Notes under the pieces: generated by a model
What the model saw: only the letters and a program-made list of their open reading frames with translations
Told to the model about the DNA's origin: nothing
The model's database searches: none
Translations under genes and position numbers: made by a program
Part shown: positions 44,023 to 52,997 of the stretch, one piece after another
Position numbering within the stretch: position 1 is the first letter of the stretch
How the letters are laid out: each line of letters starts with the position of its first letter
DNA from: Saccharothrix sp. S26
GTDB taxonomy: Bacteria > Actinomycetota > Actinomycetes > Mycobacteriales > Pseudonocardiaceae
Assembly (NCBI RefSeq): GCF_021390395.1
Contig: NZ_JAJUWT010000007.1
Location: 248,001-312,000, forward strand
Length of the DNA: 64,000 bases
Reading direction: 5' to 3'

Positions 44023-44628
44023 ATGCCCGAACCGGACCCGTTCGCCTCGCCCTTCCACCACGTGGACCTGCCCGGGCAGGAGCGGTCGAGCACGCCGCTG
44101 CCTCCCGGCTACCAGCTCCCCGCGCCCATGCCGCCGGTGCACCCGGCCGACCTCGCGCCCCGCCGACCGGTCACGACCACCGTCGCGTCGTGGTGCTGGA
44201 TCGCGGGGGCCGCGCTCGTGGTGCTCGTCCTGCCTGCCCTGTTCTACACCGGGCTCGACGCGCTGACCGACGACCTCGCGCGTGACCGGAAAACCCCGAT
44301 GAGCAGGGGTGAGGCGGAACTGGGCGCGCGGTTGACGCCGGTGCTGTTCGCGTTCGCCTTGGCCGTGGCGGCCGTGCCGTTCGTGATCGCCGCCGCCAAG
44401 CTCCGCTCGGGTCGCAACTGGGCGCGCGTCCTGCTCACCGTGCTCAGCCTGCCCGCCGGGGCGTTCGGGCTGTTGGCGATGCTGGCGTTCGCCTCCGGGG
44501 GCCTGCCGTACGTGCACTGGATGTGGGGCGTGGCCTGGTCCTGGGTGTTCCTGGGCGTCTGCGCGCTCGGGTTCGTGGCGATGTACCTGCCCGCGTCGAA
44601 CGCCTACGCCAGAGCGGTGACGAGATGA
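44023..44628 (+). CDS. Small membrane protein, member 5 of the paralogous array
   Basis: 201 residues. A Pro-rich cytoplasmic N-terminus (PLPPGYQLPAPMPPVHPADL) is followed by four helices. The shared element is RSGRNWARVLLTVLSLPAGA and the tail MYLPASNAYARAVTR. It starts 16 bases after member 4 and overlaps member 6 by four bases. Confidence 0.74.
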   Translation: MPEPDPFASPFHHVDLPGQERSSTPLPPGYQLPAPMPPVHPADLAPRRPVTTTVASWCWIAGAALVVLVLPALFYTGLDALTDDLARDRKTPMSRGEAELGARLTPVLFAFALAVAAVPFVIAAAKLRSGRNWARVLLTVLSLPAGAFGLLAMLAFASGGLPYVHWMWGVAWSWVFLGVCALGFVAMYLPASNAYARAVTR

Positions 44629-45323
44629 CGCACCCGGACCAGCCCGACCCAGGCCAGACCACCCCGGGGCAGCCGCACCCCGGCCCGACCTACCAGGGGC
44701 AGACCGACCCGGGCCGGCATTACCCCGGCCGGCCGCACCCCGGTCAGGTTTACCCAGGTCAGACCGACCCCGGCCGGTCGTATCCCGCCCAGCCGTACTC
44801 CGGCCAGGTCTACCCCGGCCAACCGAATCCCGGCGGGCAGTACTCCGCTCACATCCACCCCGGCCAGCCGTACCCCGGCCAGCCGTACCCCGGCCAGATG
44901 CGCGCCGTCGACCAGCACACCGCCGTGCGGGTCCGCCCCACCGCCGTCACCGCCTCCTTCACCCTGTGGATCCTGACCGCCCTCTCCTGGCCGGTCGGCT
45001 CGATCGCCCGCTCCCTCGCCGAGGACGGCGCGATCGCCGGGTTCGGCCCGATCATGGCGTTGTTCACCAGCACGTGCCTGGCCATCGCGTGCGTCTGGGG
45101 CGCGGTCCTGCTGCTCGGTGGCTCCTACCACGCCCGGCTCGGCCTGTGCGGCGGTGCGCTGGTCGTCGGCGTCCTCGCCCTCGCCGCCGCGATCATCGCC
45201 TCCCGCGACGGCGACGCGGGCGCGCTCACCTGGGTGGTGATCGTGGCGCGGCTGGTCCTGCCCGCCGCCGCGGCCGCGGCCGCCTTCCTGCCCGGCACCC
45301 GCCAGTACTTCTCGGGGACCTGA
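44625..45323 (+). CDS. Small membrane protein, member 6 of the paralogous array, with PG-rich repeats
   Basis: 232 residues. The N-terminal 90 are tandem variants of HPGQPYPGQTDPGR, a Pro/Gly/Gln/Tyr low-complexity repeat. Four helices follow (about 103-225), with the tail AFLPGTRQYFSGT as in member 4. The NWARI element is lost: the corresponding helix region reads LLLGGSYHARLGLCGGALVV. It is probably a divergent copy. The repeats resemble the disordered heads of actinobacterial envelope or polarity proteins. Confidence 0.7.
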   Translation: MTHPDQPDPGQTTPGQPHPGPTYQGQTDPGRHYPGRPHPGQVYPGQTDPGRSYPAQPYSGQVYPGQPNPGGQYSAHIHPGQPYPGQPYPGQMRAVDQHTAVRVRPTAVTASFTLWILTALSWPVGSIARSLAEDGAIAGFGPIMALFTSTCLAIACVWGAVLLLGGSYHARLGLCGGALVVGVLALAAAIIASRDGDAGALTWVVIVARLVLPAAAAAAAFLPGTRQYFSGT

Positions 45324-45329
45324 TCGCCA

Positions 45330-45803
45330 GTGGACCAGCCGACCCTGTACGCCGAACCCGGCACGTCCTGGTGGCCGCTGCTGTGGGGCCCGGTGTTCGC
45401 CCTGCTCGGCTTCGGCGTGGAAGCGCTGACCGGCTCGACCCGGCCGCTGCTGTGGCTGCTCGTCGCACTGCTCCTCCTCCTGCCCACCGCCCTGTGGGTG
45501 CAGGGCCGCCGTCGCCTCTACGCCGTCCGCCTCACGCCCGTCGCCCTGCACCAGGGCCGGGACGAGCTGCCGCTGCGTGACGTGGAAGCCGTCGACGGGG
45601 TCGAACCGCGCGCGGGCGCGAAGGTGCTCGGCGGTGGCTGGTCCCTGCCCCGTGGCACGGAAGCGGTGCCGCTGCGGTTGACCGACGGCACGGTGGTGAT
45701 GGGCTGGGCACGTGACGCCGACGCCCTCCGCGCCGGGATCGGGAAGCTGCTGACCCACCGCGATCCGGGACGGGGGGACGGGCGCGGTGCCACGCGGGGC
45801 TGA
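45330..45803 (+). CDS. Two-helix membrane protein with PH-like C-terminal domain
   Basis: 157 residues. Two adjacent helices (WWPLLWGPVFALLGFGVEAL and LLWLLVALLLLLPTALWV) are followed by a soluble part GRRRLYAVRLTPVALHQGRD and VPLRLTDGTVVMGWARDADA, reminiscent of PH-like domains. It might belong near DUF3093-type proteins but I could not confirm this. GTG start, 6 bp after array member 6. Function unknown. Confidence 0.6.
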   Translation: MDQPTLYAEPGTSWWPLLWGPVFALLGFGVEALTGSTRPLLWLLVALLLLLPTALWVQGRRRLYAVRLTPVALHQGRDELPLRDVEAVDGVEPRAGAKVLGGGWSLPRGTEAVPLRLTDGTVVMGWARDADALRAGIGKLLTHRDPGRGDGRGATRG

Positions 45804-45834
45804 CGACCGGGCCGGGCATGAGAAGCTGACCGAC

Positions 45835-46182
45835 GTGACTGCGGCCACCGTCGAGAGCCAGACCGTGCCCGAACCCGAGCCCGAACCGGGCGCGCCGACG
45901 CTGCACCAGCCCAAACGCGCGCTCATCGCGATCGGCGAGGTGGTGCTGGTCGCGCTGCTCGTGGCGCTGGCCGTGTGGTGTTGGGACCGGGGTGTCGTGC
46001 ACCACAGCTACCCCGTGCCCGACCACCCGCCGCTGGAGTCCACCCGGTTCAAGGGCAACTGGATCGGCGGGTCCGTCGCCCTGGTCACGCTCGCGGGCGT
46101 GCTGCTGCTCGACGCCGTGCGCCAGACCGTGCTCGCCGTGCGCACCCGTGGTCGGAAGCAGGTCGAAGAACCCGGCGTGTGA
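45835..46182 (+). CDS. Two-helix membrane protein upstream of hemL
   Basis: 115 residues. A Glu/Pro-rich N-terminus precedes two helices ([20 protein letters not shown] and [20 protein letters not shown]) with an outside loop [23 protein letters not shown] 45835 is chosen for a compact N-terminus. It ends within 12 bp of the hemL start, so it is likely in the hemL transcript. No family was recognised. Confidence 0.65.
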   Translation: MTAATVESQTVPEPEPEPGAPTLHQPKRALIAIGEVVLVALLVALAVWCWDRGVVHHSYPVPDHPPLESTRFKGNWIGGSVALVTLAGVLLLDAVRQTVLAVRTRGRKQVEEPGV

Positions 46183-46193
46183 GACTGGACGGC

Positions 46194-47483
46194 GTGACAG
46201 CGACGCGATCCCAGGCACTGTTCGAGCGCGCGGCGGCGGTGATCCCCGGTGGCGTGAACTCCCCGGTACGGGCTTTCCACTCGGTCGGCGGCACGCCCAG
46301 GTTCATGGTGCGCGGCGAGGGCCCGCACCTGTGGGACGCCGACGGCAACCGGTACGTCGACCTGGTGTCGTCGTGGGGCCCGATGATCCTCGGGCACGCC
46401 CACCCGGCGGTCGTCGACGCCGTCCGCGAGGCCGCCGTGCACGGCCTGTCGTTCGGCACGCCCACCGAGGGCGAGATCGAGCTGGCCGAGGAGATCATCG
46501 ACCGGGTCGCGCCGGTGCACCAGGTGCGCCTGGTCAACTCCGGCACCGAGGCCACCATGAGCGCGATCCGGCTGGCCCGCGGCTTCACCGGCCGGCGCAA
46601 GGTCGTCAAGTTCGCCGGCTGCTACCACGGTCACGTGGACGCGCTGCTCGCCCAGGCGGGCTCCGGCGTCGCCACGCTCGGCCTGCCCACCTCGCCCGGC
46701 GTCACGGGCGCGCAGGCCGCCGACACCCTGGTGCTGCCCTACAACGACGTCGAGGCCGTCGAGCGGGCGTTCGCCGAGAACCCCGACGAGATCGCCTGCG
46801 TGATCACCGAGGCGGCGGCGGGCAACATGGGCGCGATCGCGCCGAAGCACAACGCCGAGCTGAAGCGGCTGTGCCGGGACAACGGCGCGCTGCTGATCAT
46901 GGACGAGGTGATGACCGGCTTCCGCGTCTCGCGCGCCGGCTGGTACGGCCTGGAGAACGTCGAGGGCGACCTCTACACGTTCGGCAAGGTCATGTCCGGC
47001 GGCCTGCCCGCGGCCGCGTTCGGCGGCCGGTCGGACGTGATGTCGAAGCTCGCCCCGTCCGGGCCCGTCTACCAAGCGGGCACGCTGTCCGGCAACCCGG
47101 TCGCGGTCGCCGCGGGCCTGGCCACGCTGCGCGCCGCCACCGACGACGTCTACCGCACCCTCGACGCCAACGCCACCCGCCTGGGCGCGCTGTTCACCGC
47201 GGCGCTGACCGAAGCGGGCGTGCGGCACCGCGTCCAGTTCGCCGGCAACCTGGTCAGCGTGTTCTTCACCGACGCCGAGGTCACCGACTACGCGGGCGCC
47301 CAGGCCGCCGAGACGTGGCGCTTCCCGCCGTTCTTCCACGCCCTGCTCGACCGGGGCGTGTACCCGCCGCCCAGCGCCTTCGAGGCGTGGTTCGTCAACG
47401 CGGCCATGACCGACGACGACTTCCAGGTCATCGCCGACGCCCTGCCGCACGCCGCCCGCGCCGCCGCGGAGGCGACCCGGTGA
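46194..47483 (+). CDS. hemL: Glutamate-1-semialdehyde 2,1-aminomutase
   Basis: 429 residues. PLP-enzyme signatures are [74 protein letters not shown] and [20 protein letters not shown] with the PLP Lys. It converts the HemA product to 5-aminolevulinate, supplying HemB. GTG 46194 is the likely start; GTG 46179, overlapping the upstream stop, is an alternative. The downstream phosphatase gene overlaps its stop. Confidence 0.98.
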   Translation: MTATRSQALFERAAAVIPGGVNSPVRAFHSVGGTPRFMVRGEGPHLWDADGNRYVDLVSSWGPMILGHAHPAVVDAVREAAVHGLSFGTPTEGEIELAEEIIDRVAPVHQVRLVNSGTEATMSAIRLARGFTGRRKVVKFAGCYHGHVDALLAQAGSGVATLGLPTSPGVTGAQAADTLVLPYNDVEAVERAFAENPDEIACVITEAAAGNMGAIAPKHNAELKRLCRDNGALLIMDEVMTGFRVSRAGWYGLENVEGDLYTFGKVMSGGLPAAAFGGRSDVMSKLAPSGPVYQAGTLSGNPVAVAAGLATLRAATDDVYRTLDANATRLGALFTAALTEAGVRHRVQFAGNLVSVFFTDAEVTDYAGAQAAETWRFPPFFHALLDRGVYPPPSAFEAWFVNAAMTDDDFQVIADALPHAARAAAEATR

Positions 47484-48109
47484 GCCGAACCGTCGTCCAC
47501 CTGCTGCGGCACGGCGAGGTGCACAACCCGACCGGCATCCTCTACGGCCGCCTGCCGGGCTTCAAGCTGTCCGAACGCGGCCAGCGGCAGGCGCTCACCG
47601 TGGCCGAGCACCTCGCCGACCACGACATCGCGCACGTCGTGGCCTCCCCGCTGGACCGGGCGCAGCAGACCGCGTCGCCGATCGCCGACTCGCACCGGCT
47701 CGAACTGGCCACCGACGAGCGGCTGATCGAGGCGGACAACAAGTTCGAGGGCCTGAAGGTGGCCGTCGGCGACGGCGCGCTGCGCTCGCCCCGGCACTGG
47801 CCGAAGCTGGTCAACCCGTTCCGGCCGTCGTGGGGCGAGCCGTACCTGCGGATCGCGCACCGGATGCTCGGCGCGGTGCAGCGGGCCCGGTCGGTGGCCG
47901 AGGGCCACGAGGCGGTGTGCGTGTCGCACCAGTTGCCGATCTGGACGTTGCGGCGCTTCCTGGAGGGCAAGCGGATGTGGCACGACCCGCGCCGCCGCGA
48001 GTGCTCGCTGGCCTCGTTGACGAGCCTGGTGTTCGAGGGCGAGCAGCTGGTGCGGGTGGTCTACACCGAGCCGGTCGGCGCGACGAACCCGAGGGTGACC
48101 GGGGCATGA
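47480..48109 (+). CDS. Histidine phosphatase family protein
   Basis: 209 residues of the phosphoglycerate mutase-like superfamily. [20 protein letters not shown] contains the catalytic His; [20 protein letters not shown] and [16 protein letters not shown] supply the other conserved Arg and His. It is the conserved neighbour of hemL (Rv0525). Substrate unknown. Its stop overlaps the ATG of the TlpA-like gene. Confidence 0.88.
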   Translation: MSRTVVHLLRHGEVHNPTGILYGRLPGFKLSERGQRQALTVAEHLADHDIAHVVASPLDRAQQTASPIADSHRLELATDERLIEADNKFEGLKVAVGDGALRSPRHWPKLVNPFRPSWGEPYLRIAHRMLGAVQRARSVAEGHEAVCVSHQLPIWTLRRFLEGKRMWHDPRRRECSLASLTSLVFEGEQLVRVVYTEPVGATNPRVTGA

Positions 48110-48687
48110 GGGCACGCGCGGTCCTGGGCGGCCTCACCGCCGTGCTCCTGCTCGTCACCGGCTGCTCGACCGGGGACGACGCGGTGGTGGCCGGCTCGGA
48201 GTTCCAGCTCGTCGCGCCCAACGGCGAGACGAAGCTGCGCTACGAGGGCGACGAGCGCAAGGGCATCAAGGGGCTGACCGGTCCGAGCCTGATGGAGGAC
48301 GGCAGGACGATCTCGCTGGAGGACTACGCGGGCAAGGTCGTCGTGGTCAACATCTGGGGCGCGTGGTGCCCGCCGTGCCGGACCGAGGCGCCCGAGCTGC
48401 AGAAGGTGCAGGACGAGACCGGGCCGCTGGGCGTGCAGGTGCTGGGCGTGGACGTCAAGGAGAACTCGACCGAGTCGCCGCGGGACTTCATGACCAACCG
48501 GCAGCTGACCTACCCGTCGATCTACGACGAGTCGGGCCGCGCGATGCTGTCGTTCCGCGGGTTGCCGCCCAACACCGTGCCGTCCACGTTCGTGCTGGAC
48601 AAGCAGCACCGGGTGGCGGCGGCGTTCCTCGGCGGCGTGATCGCGTCCGACCTGGTGCCGCTGGTCGAGGAGCTGGCCGCGGAGTAG
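48106..48687 (+). CDS. TlpA/ResA-like membrane-anchored thioredoxin (lipoprotein)
   Basis: 193 residues. A lipoprotein signal (VLLLVTGCSTGD) anchors a thioredoxin fold with VVVNIWGAWCPPCRTEAPEL (redox WCPPC) and the cis-Pro in LPPNTVPSTFVLD. ResA-type proteins reduce apocytochrome c cysteines for heme attachment, fitting the ccdA-resB-ccsA genes just downstream (Rv0526). The M64 pseudogene now separates it from them. Confidence 0.9.
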   Translation: MRARAVLGGLTAVLLLVTGCSTGDDAVVAGSEFQLVAPNGETKLRYEGDERKGIKGLTGPSLMEDGRTISLEDYAGKVVVVNIWGAWCPPCRTEAPELQKVQDETGPLGVQVLGVDVKENSTESPRDFMTNRQLTYPSIYDESGRAMLSFRGLPPNTVPSTFVLDKQHRVAAAFLGGVIASDLVPLVEELAAE

Positions 48688-48690
48688 CGG

Positions 48691-49387
48691 TCACCGCAGC
48701 TCGGGCACCTTCGCCCGGAACGCCTCGACCATCGCGTCGCGGCCGACGAGGTCGACCTCGCGGCCGAGCGCGCGCATGCACGTTGACCTCGGTCGGCTCG
48801 TCGCCGCTGAACCGGTCGTACGGGTAGTCGTACTCGTCGGCCGGCTCGCCGATCGAGTGGCCCGGCTCGTGCACGGCGATCTGCCCGGCCTGGTCGTCCG
48901 CGTCGGCGGCGGTCGCCACGCCACCGCCCGCGCCGCCGTACTTGGCCGTTTTGCCGAGCGCGATGACCTGGTCGGCCTGGGGCGCGAGCGCGGCGAACCG
49001 GCCCGCCTTGGCCTGGTTGACGCACAGCAGCCGCTCGGTCTCGGGGTCGCGGCCCTGGCACCAGAACCCCATGTCGAGGGCGGTGTCGCGGTCCGTGCCC
49101 AGGGTCGGGTCGTGGTCCACGCCGTCGCCGACGAACACCAGGTCGAACCGCTGCTCGGGCGCGCCGGTCTCCTGGATCGCCACCACGTCGGCGACCACCG
49201 CACCCGGCGTGGCCGAGGCTTCGACGGCGACCGGCACGGGCGTCCGCGCGATCGTGCCGTCCGGGGAGAAGACCTCGACCTACTCGACCCCGGGACCGCC
49301 GGGCTCCGCGGCGGCGCCGGGCAGGGAAGCGGCGACGACGGCGAAGGCGACGGCCGGCGCGGGCAGGACGAGCCGGAGAGCGCTCAT
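48691..49387 (-). pseudogene. Decayed M64-family metallopeptidase (IgA peptidase-like)
   Basis: Reads from a signal peptide at 49387 (MSALRLVLPAPAVAFAVVAA) to a TGA at 48691-48693. An in-frame TAG interrupts codon 36 (49280-49282). The zinc site survives as QIAVHEPGHSIGEPADEYDY (HELGHS expected, here Leu to Pro). Segments that normally separate FVFVGDG and RDTALDMGFWC are missing, and a frameshift near 48770 is needed to reach the C-terminal LGREVDLVGRDAMVEAFRAK. These lesions make an active peptidase unlikely. Confidence 0.8.
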
Positions 49388-49579
49388 GCGGTCACGCTAT
49401 GCAGTGGCCTGTTAGCCCACAAGGGTTGGTAGTCGGGTGCAACCATTCACCGAGACGGGTAACTGAGCACGGCGTTCGGCCTGCCACGACCCCGACCGGA
49501 TCACCGCTCGCCTGTGACGTGGGTCGCCCATAAGGGATGCCCCTGCACGGCGTCAAGAGCGGCTACCTACGCTGAACCC

Positions 49580-50356
49580 GTGAACCCGACCGATCTGGCC
49601 ACCTCCGGCCCGATCCTGCTCGCGACCGGGGTGGCCATGCTGGCCGGGGCGATCTCGTTCGCCTCGCCGTGCGTCGTCCCGCTCGTGCCGGGCTACCTCG
49701 CCTACCTCGCGGGCCTGGTGGGCGCGGACGCCCCGGCCGTCACCGACGGCGAGGCGGCCAAGTCGGGTCGCTGGCGGGTCGCGGGCGCGGCCCTGCTGTT
49801 CGTGCTCGGCTTCACGGTCGTGTTCGCGCTGACCTCGTTCGTGGTGCTCGGCCTGACCGACCTGTTCTGGTTCCAGGGCGAGCTGCTCCAGCGCATCGGC
49901 GGCGTCATCACGATCGCCATGGGCCTGGTGTTCATCGGCCTGGTGCCCGCCCTCCAGCGCGACGTCCGCCTGCACCGCACGCCCAGGGCCGGCCTGTTCG
50001 GCGCGCCGCTGCTGGGTGGGGTCTTCGCGCTCGGCTGGACCCCGTGCGTCGGCCCGACCCTGATGGGCGTGCTCGCGCTGACCCGCAGCACCGAGGTGGG
50101 CTCGATCACCCTGCGCGGCGGGGTGCTGGTGCTCGCCTACTGCCTCGGCCTCGGCCTGCCGTTCATCCTCATCGCCCTCGGCGCGCGCTGGGCGGTCCGC
50201 ACGACCGGCTGGCTGCGCTCGCACGTCCGCCAGGTGCAGGTGTTCGGCGGCGTGCTGCTGATGGCCGTCGGCGTGGCCCTGGTGACCGGCCTGTGGGGCG
50301 AGTTCGTCGGCTGGCTGCGCGACGCCGTCATCAACGACCTGAAACTGCCGTTGTAG
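49580..50356 (+). CDS. Cytochrome c biogenesis protein CcdA-like
   Basis: 258 residues with six hydrophobic helices. The two redox cysteines are in SFASPCVVPLVPGYLAYLAG and LGWTPCVGPTLMGVLALTRS, the DsbD/CcdA pattern. It passes electrons across the membrane to the TlpA-like protein and apocytochrome c. The start is GTG 49580. It is the first gene of the three-gene ccs operon and overlaps the resB start by one base. In mycobacteria it is annotated ccsA (Rv0527). Confidence 0.93.
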   Translation: MNPTDLATSGPILLATGVAMLAGAISFASPCVVPLVPGYLAYLAGLVGADAPAVTDGEAAKSGRWRVAGAALLFVLGFTVVFALTSFVVLGLTDLFWFQGELLQRIGGVITIAMGLVFIGLVPALQRDVRLHRTPRAGLFGAPLLGGVFALGWTPCVGPTLMGVLALTRSTEVGSITLRGGVLVLAYCLGLGLPFILIALGARWAVRTTGWLRSHVRQVQVFGGVLLMAVGVALVTGLWGEFVGWLRDAVINDLKLPL

Positions 50357-51900
50357 TGAGCGCCCTCCTCGCCTTCCTGCGCAACACGTGGCGCGGCCTG
50401 ACGGCCATGCGCACCGCGCTGACCCTGCTGTTCCTGCTCGCCCTCGGCGCGATGCCGGGCGCGTTGCTGCCCCAGCGGTCGCTGAACTCGCTGAAGGTCG
50501 ACGAGTACATCGCCGACAACGGCTGGTGGGGCCGGCTGCTGGACCGGTTGCAGTTCTTCGACGTCTACGCCAGCGTCTGGTTCTCCGCGATCTACGTGCT
50601 GCTGTTCGTGTCCCTGGTGGGCTGCCTGCTCCCGCGCACCTGGGAGTACTTCAAGCAGATGCGGGCCAAGCCGGTGCTCACGCCGCGCAACCTGGCCCGG
50701 ATGCCGCACCACGCCTCGGCCGACACCACCGCGTCGCCGCAGGCCGTCATCGAGCACGCGGAACGCAGGCTCAAGGGCTGGCGCACGGTCACCCGCGACG
50801 AGCCGGGCGGCGGCCGCACGATCAGCGCCGAGCGCGGGTTCCTGCGCGAGACCGGCAACCTGGTGTTCCACTTCTCCCTGCTGGGCCTGCTGATCGCGTT
50901 CGCGCTGGGCAAGATGTTCGGCTACGAGGGCCAGGTCATCGTGCAGGCCAACGGTGGCCAGTTCTGCAACTCGGGCGTCTACAACTACGACACCTTCCGC
51001 CCCGGCCTGCGCGTGGACGGCACGCAGCTCAACCAGTTCTGCGTGCGGGTCGACGACTTCGAGGCCGAGTTCCTGCACAACGGCCAGGCCGAGAGCTTCG
51101 ACGCGGCCATCCAGTACCAGTCCGGCGCGGACCTGGACACCGGCACCTGGCGGCCCTACCCGCTGCGGGTCAACAGCCCCCTGCGCACCGCGGGTGACCG
51201 GGTCTACCTGCTCGGCCACGGCTACACGCCGCTGTTCACGGTCACCTTCCCCAACGGGGAGACGCGCACCGGCGCGACCCAGTGGCGGCCGGTCAACCTG
51301 GTCACGCTGGCCTCGGAGGGCGCGACCAAGTTCGACCCGCCGAACGTCCCCGACGCCGAGCAGCGCCGCAAGAGCCAGCTCGCGATCACCGGCCTGCTCG
51401 CGCCGACCGCCGCGTTCCGGGGCGAGCTGCTGGACTCCGCGTTCCCCGCCGCGAACGACCCGGCGGTCGCGATCGACGTCTACCGCGGCGACCTGGGCAC
51501 CGACTCCGGTCGCGGCCAGTCCATCTTCTCCATCGACCAGAAGATGGTGAAGGACGGCAAGCTCACCAAGGTCGCCAGGCAGAACCTCAAGCAGGGCGAG
51601 CAGCTGACCCTCGACGACGGCACCGTGATCCGGTTCGACGGCGTCCGCGACTGGGTGTCGTTGCAGGTGTCGCACGACCCGACGCAGCTGTGGGTGCTGG
51701 TGTTCTCGGTGCTGGTCATCCTGGGCCTGGGCGTCTCGCTGAGCATCAAGCGCCGCCGCGTGTGGGTGCGGGCGAGCCCGCGCGAGGACGGGCGTACCGT
51801 GGTCGAGGTCGGCGGCCTCGCGCGCACTGATCAGGCCGGGTACGGCGAGGAGTTCGACGCCCTCTCCCGGGACCTGCTCGCTCACAAGGAGGAGAGCTGA
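50356..51900 (+). CDS. resB: Cytochrome c biogenesis protein ResB
   Basis: 514 residues. The fold has three N-terminal helices including RTALTLLFLLALGAMPGALL, a large extracytoplasmic domain (about 180-440) and a final helix LWVLVFSVLVILGLGVSLSI. ALLPQRSLN and GNLVFHFSLLGLLIAFALGK are typical of ResB/Ccs1. It forms the heme-ligation complex with CcsA. GTG 50356 shares a base with the ccdA stop. Rv0528 is the mycobacterial counterpart. Confidence 0.95.
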   Translation: MSALLAFLRNTWRGLTAMRTALTLLFLLALGAMPGALLPQRSLNSLKVDEYIADNGWWGRLLDRLQFFDVYASVWFSAIYVLLFVSLVGCLLPRTWEYFKQMRAKPVLTPRNLARMPHHASADTTASPQAVIEHAERRLKGWRTVTRDEPGGGRTISAERGFLRETGNLVFHFSLLGLLIAFALGKMFGYEGQVIVQANGGQFCNSGVYNYDTFRPGLRVDGTQLNQFCVRVDDFEAEFLHNGQAESFDAAIQYQSGADLDTGTWRPYPLRVNSPLRTAGDRVYLLGHGYTPLFTVTFPNGETRTGATQWRPVNLVTLASEGATKFDPPNVPDAEQRRKSQLAITGLLAPTAAFRGELLDSAFPAANDPAVAIDVYRGDLGTDSGRGQSIFSIDQKMVKDGKLTKVARQNLKQGEQLTLDDGTVIRFDGVRDWVSLQVSHDPTQLWVLVFSVLVILGLGVSLSIKRRRVWVRASPREDGRTVVEVGGLARTDQAGYGEEFDALSRDLLAHKEES

Positions 51901-52841
51901 TGCCGGTCAACGCGACCCTGGCGACCTACAGCGACTGGACCTACGCCGCGGCCGTGGCGATCTACTTCCTGGCCGCGGTGCTGTACCTGTGCGAGGCCGC
52001 GTTCGCCCGTCCCGCCAAGGCCCGGGAGCTGGCCGGCGCGGTCGCCGCGGGCGGCACGCGGGCCGACGGCACGTGGACGCCCGGCCTGGTCGCCAAGCCG
52101 GAGCGGTCCCGCGCCGAGCGCCTCGGCCGCATGGGCGTGGCGCTCGCCGTCCTCGGCGCGCTGCTCCAGACCGCTTCGCTGGTGCTGCGCGGCCTCGCGA
52201 CCGAGCGCGCGCCGTGGGGCAACATGTACGAGTACGGCTCGCTGCTCACGCTCGCGGCCGTCGTCACGTGGCTGGTGCTCTCGCGCACGTTCGACGTGCG
52301 CAGGCTCGGCGGCTTCGTGCTCGTGCCGATCGTGATCCTGATGTTCCTCGGCGGCACCGTGCTCTACACCGACGCGGCGCCCGTGCAGCCCGCGTTGCAG
52401 TCGTACTGGCTCGTGGTGCACGTGTCGGTGATCTCGGTGTCCAGCGGCGTGCTGCTGGTGCCCGGCGTCGCCAGCGTGCTGTACCTGCTCAAGACCTCGG
52501 GCCGGGCGCGGTTCGCCAAGCTGCCCGACGCCGAGCAGCTCGACCGGCTCGCCTACCGCAGCACGGTGTTCGCGTTCCCGCTGTTCACCATCGGCATCAT
52601 CTGCGGCGCGATCTGGGCCGAGGCGGCGTGGGGCCGGTTCTGGGGCTGGGACCCCAAGGAGACCGTGGCGTTCGTCTCGTGGGTCGTCTTCGCGGCCTAC
52701 CTGCACGCGCGGGCGACCGCCGGGTGGCGTGGCCGCCCGGCCGCGTGGATCAACTCGCTCGGCTTCGCGCTGACCGTGTTCAACCTGTTCTTCATCAACC
52801 TCGTAACGACTGGGTTGCACTCGTACGCCGGCGTGGGGTGA
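51900..52841 (+). CDS. Cytochrome c biogenesis protein CcsA/CcsB family (heme handling)
   Basis: 313 residues with about eight membrane helices. The tryptophan-rich heme-binding WWD segment is WGWDPKETVAFVSWVVF, and histidines flank it (HVSVIS, YLHARA, TTGLHSYAG), as in heme handling proteins that bring heme to apocytochrome c. Its ATG shares a base with the resB TGA. The mycobacterial counterpart is Rv0529 (ccsB). Confidence 0.95.
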   Translation: MPVNATLATYSDWTYAAAVAIYFLAAVLYLCEAAFARPAKARELAGAVAAGGTRADGTWTPGLVAKPERSRAERLGRMGVALAVLGALLQTASLVLRGLATERAPWGNMYEYGSLLTLAAVVTWLVLSRTFDVRRLGGFVLVPIVILMFLGGTVLYTDAAPVQPALQSYWLVVHVSVISVSSGVLLVPGVASVLYLLKTSGRARFAKLPDAEQLDRLAYRSTVFAFPLFTIGIICGAIWAEAAWGRFWGWDPKETVAFVSWVVFAAYLHARATAGWRGRPAAWINSLGFALTVFNLFFINLVTTGLHSYAGVG

Positions 52842-52997
52842 TCGGCGTAGACCTCGTGGCAGGCGGTGGCGCGGACCTGTTGGTGCGCCTCGTGACGAGC
52901 GCGCACCCAATGTCGTGGAACCACTCGTCGCCGACTACCGTCGGACGCGTGGGGTCGGGGAGGTCTCGATCCGCTTCGCTCAGGGAGGACCCCAGCG

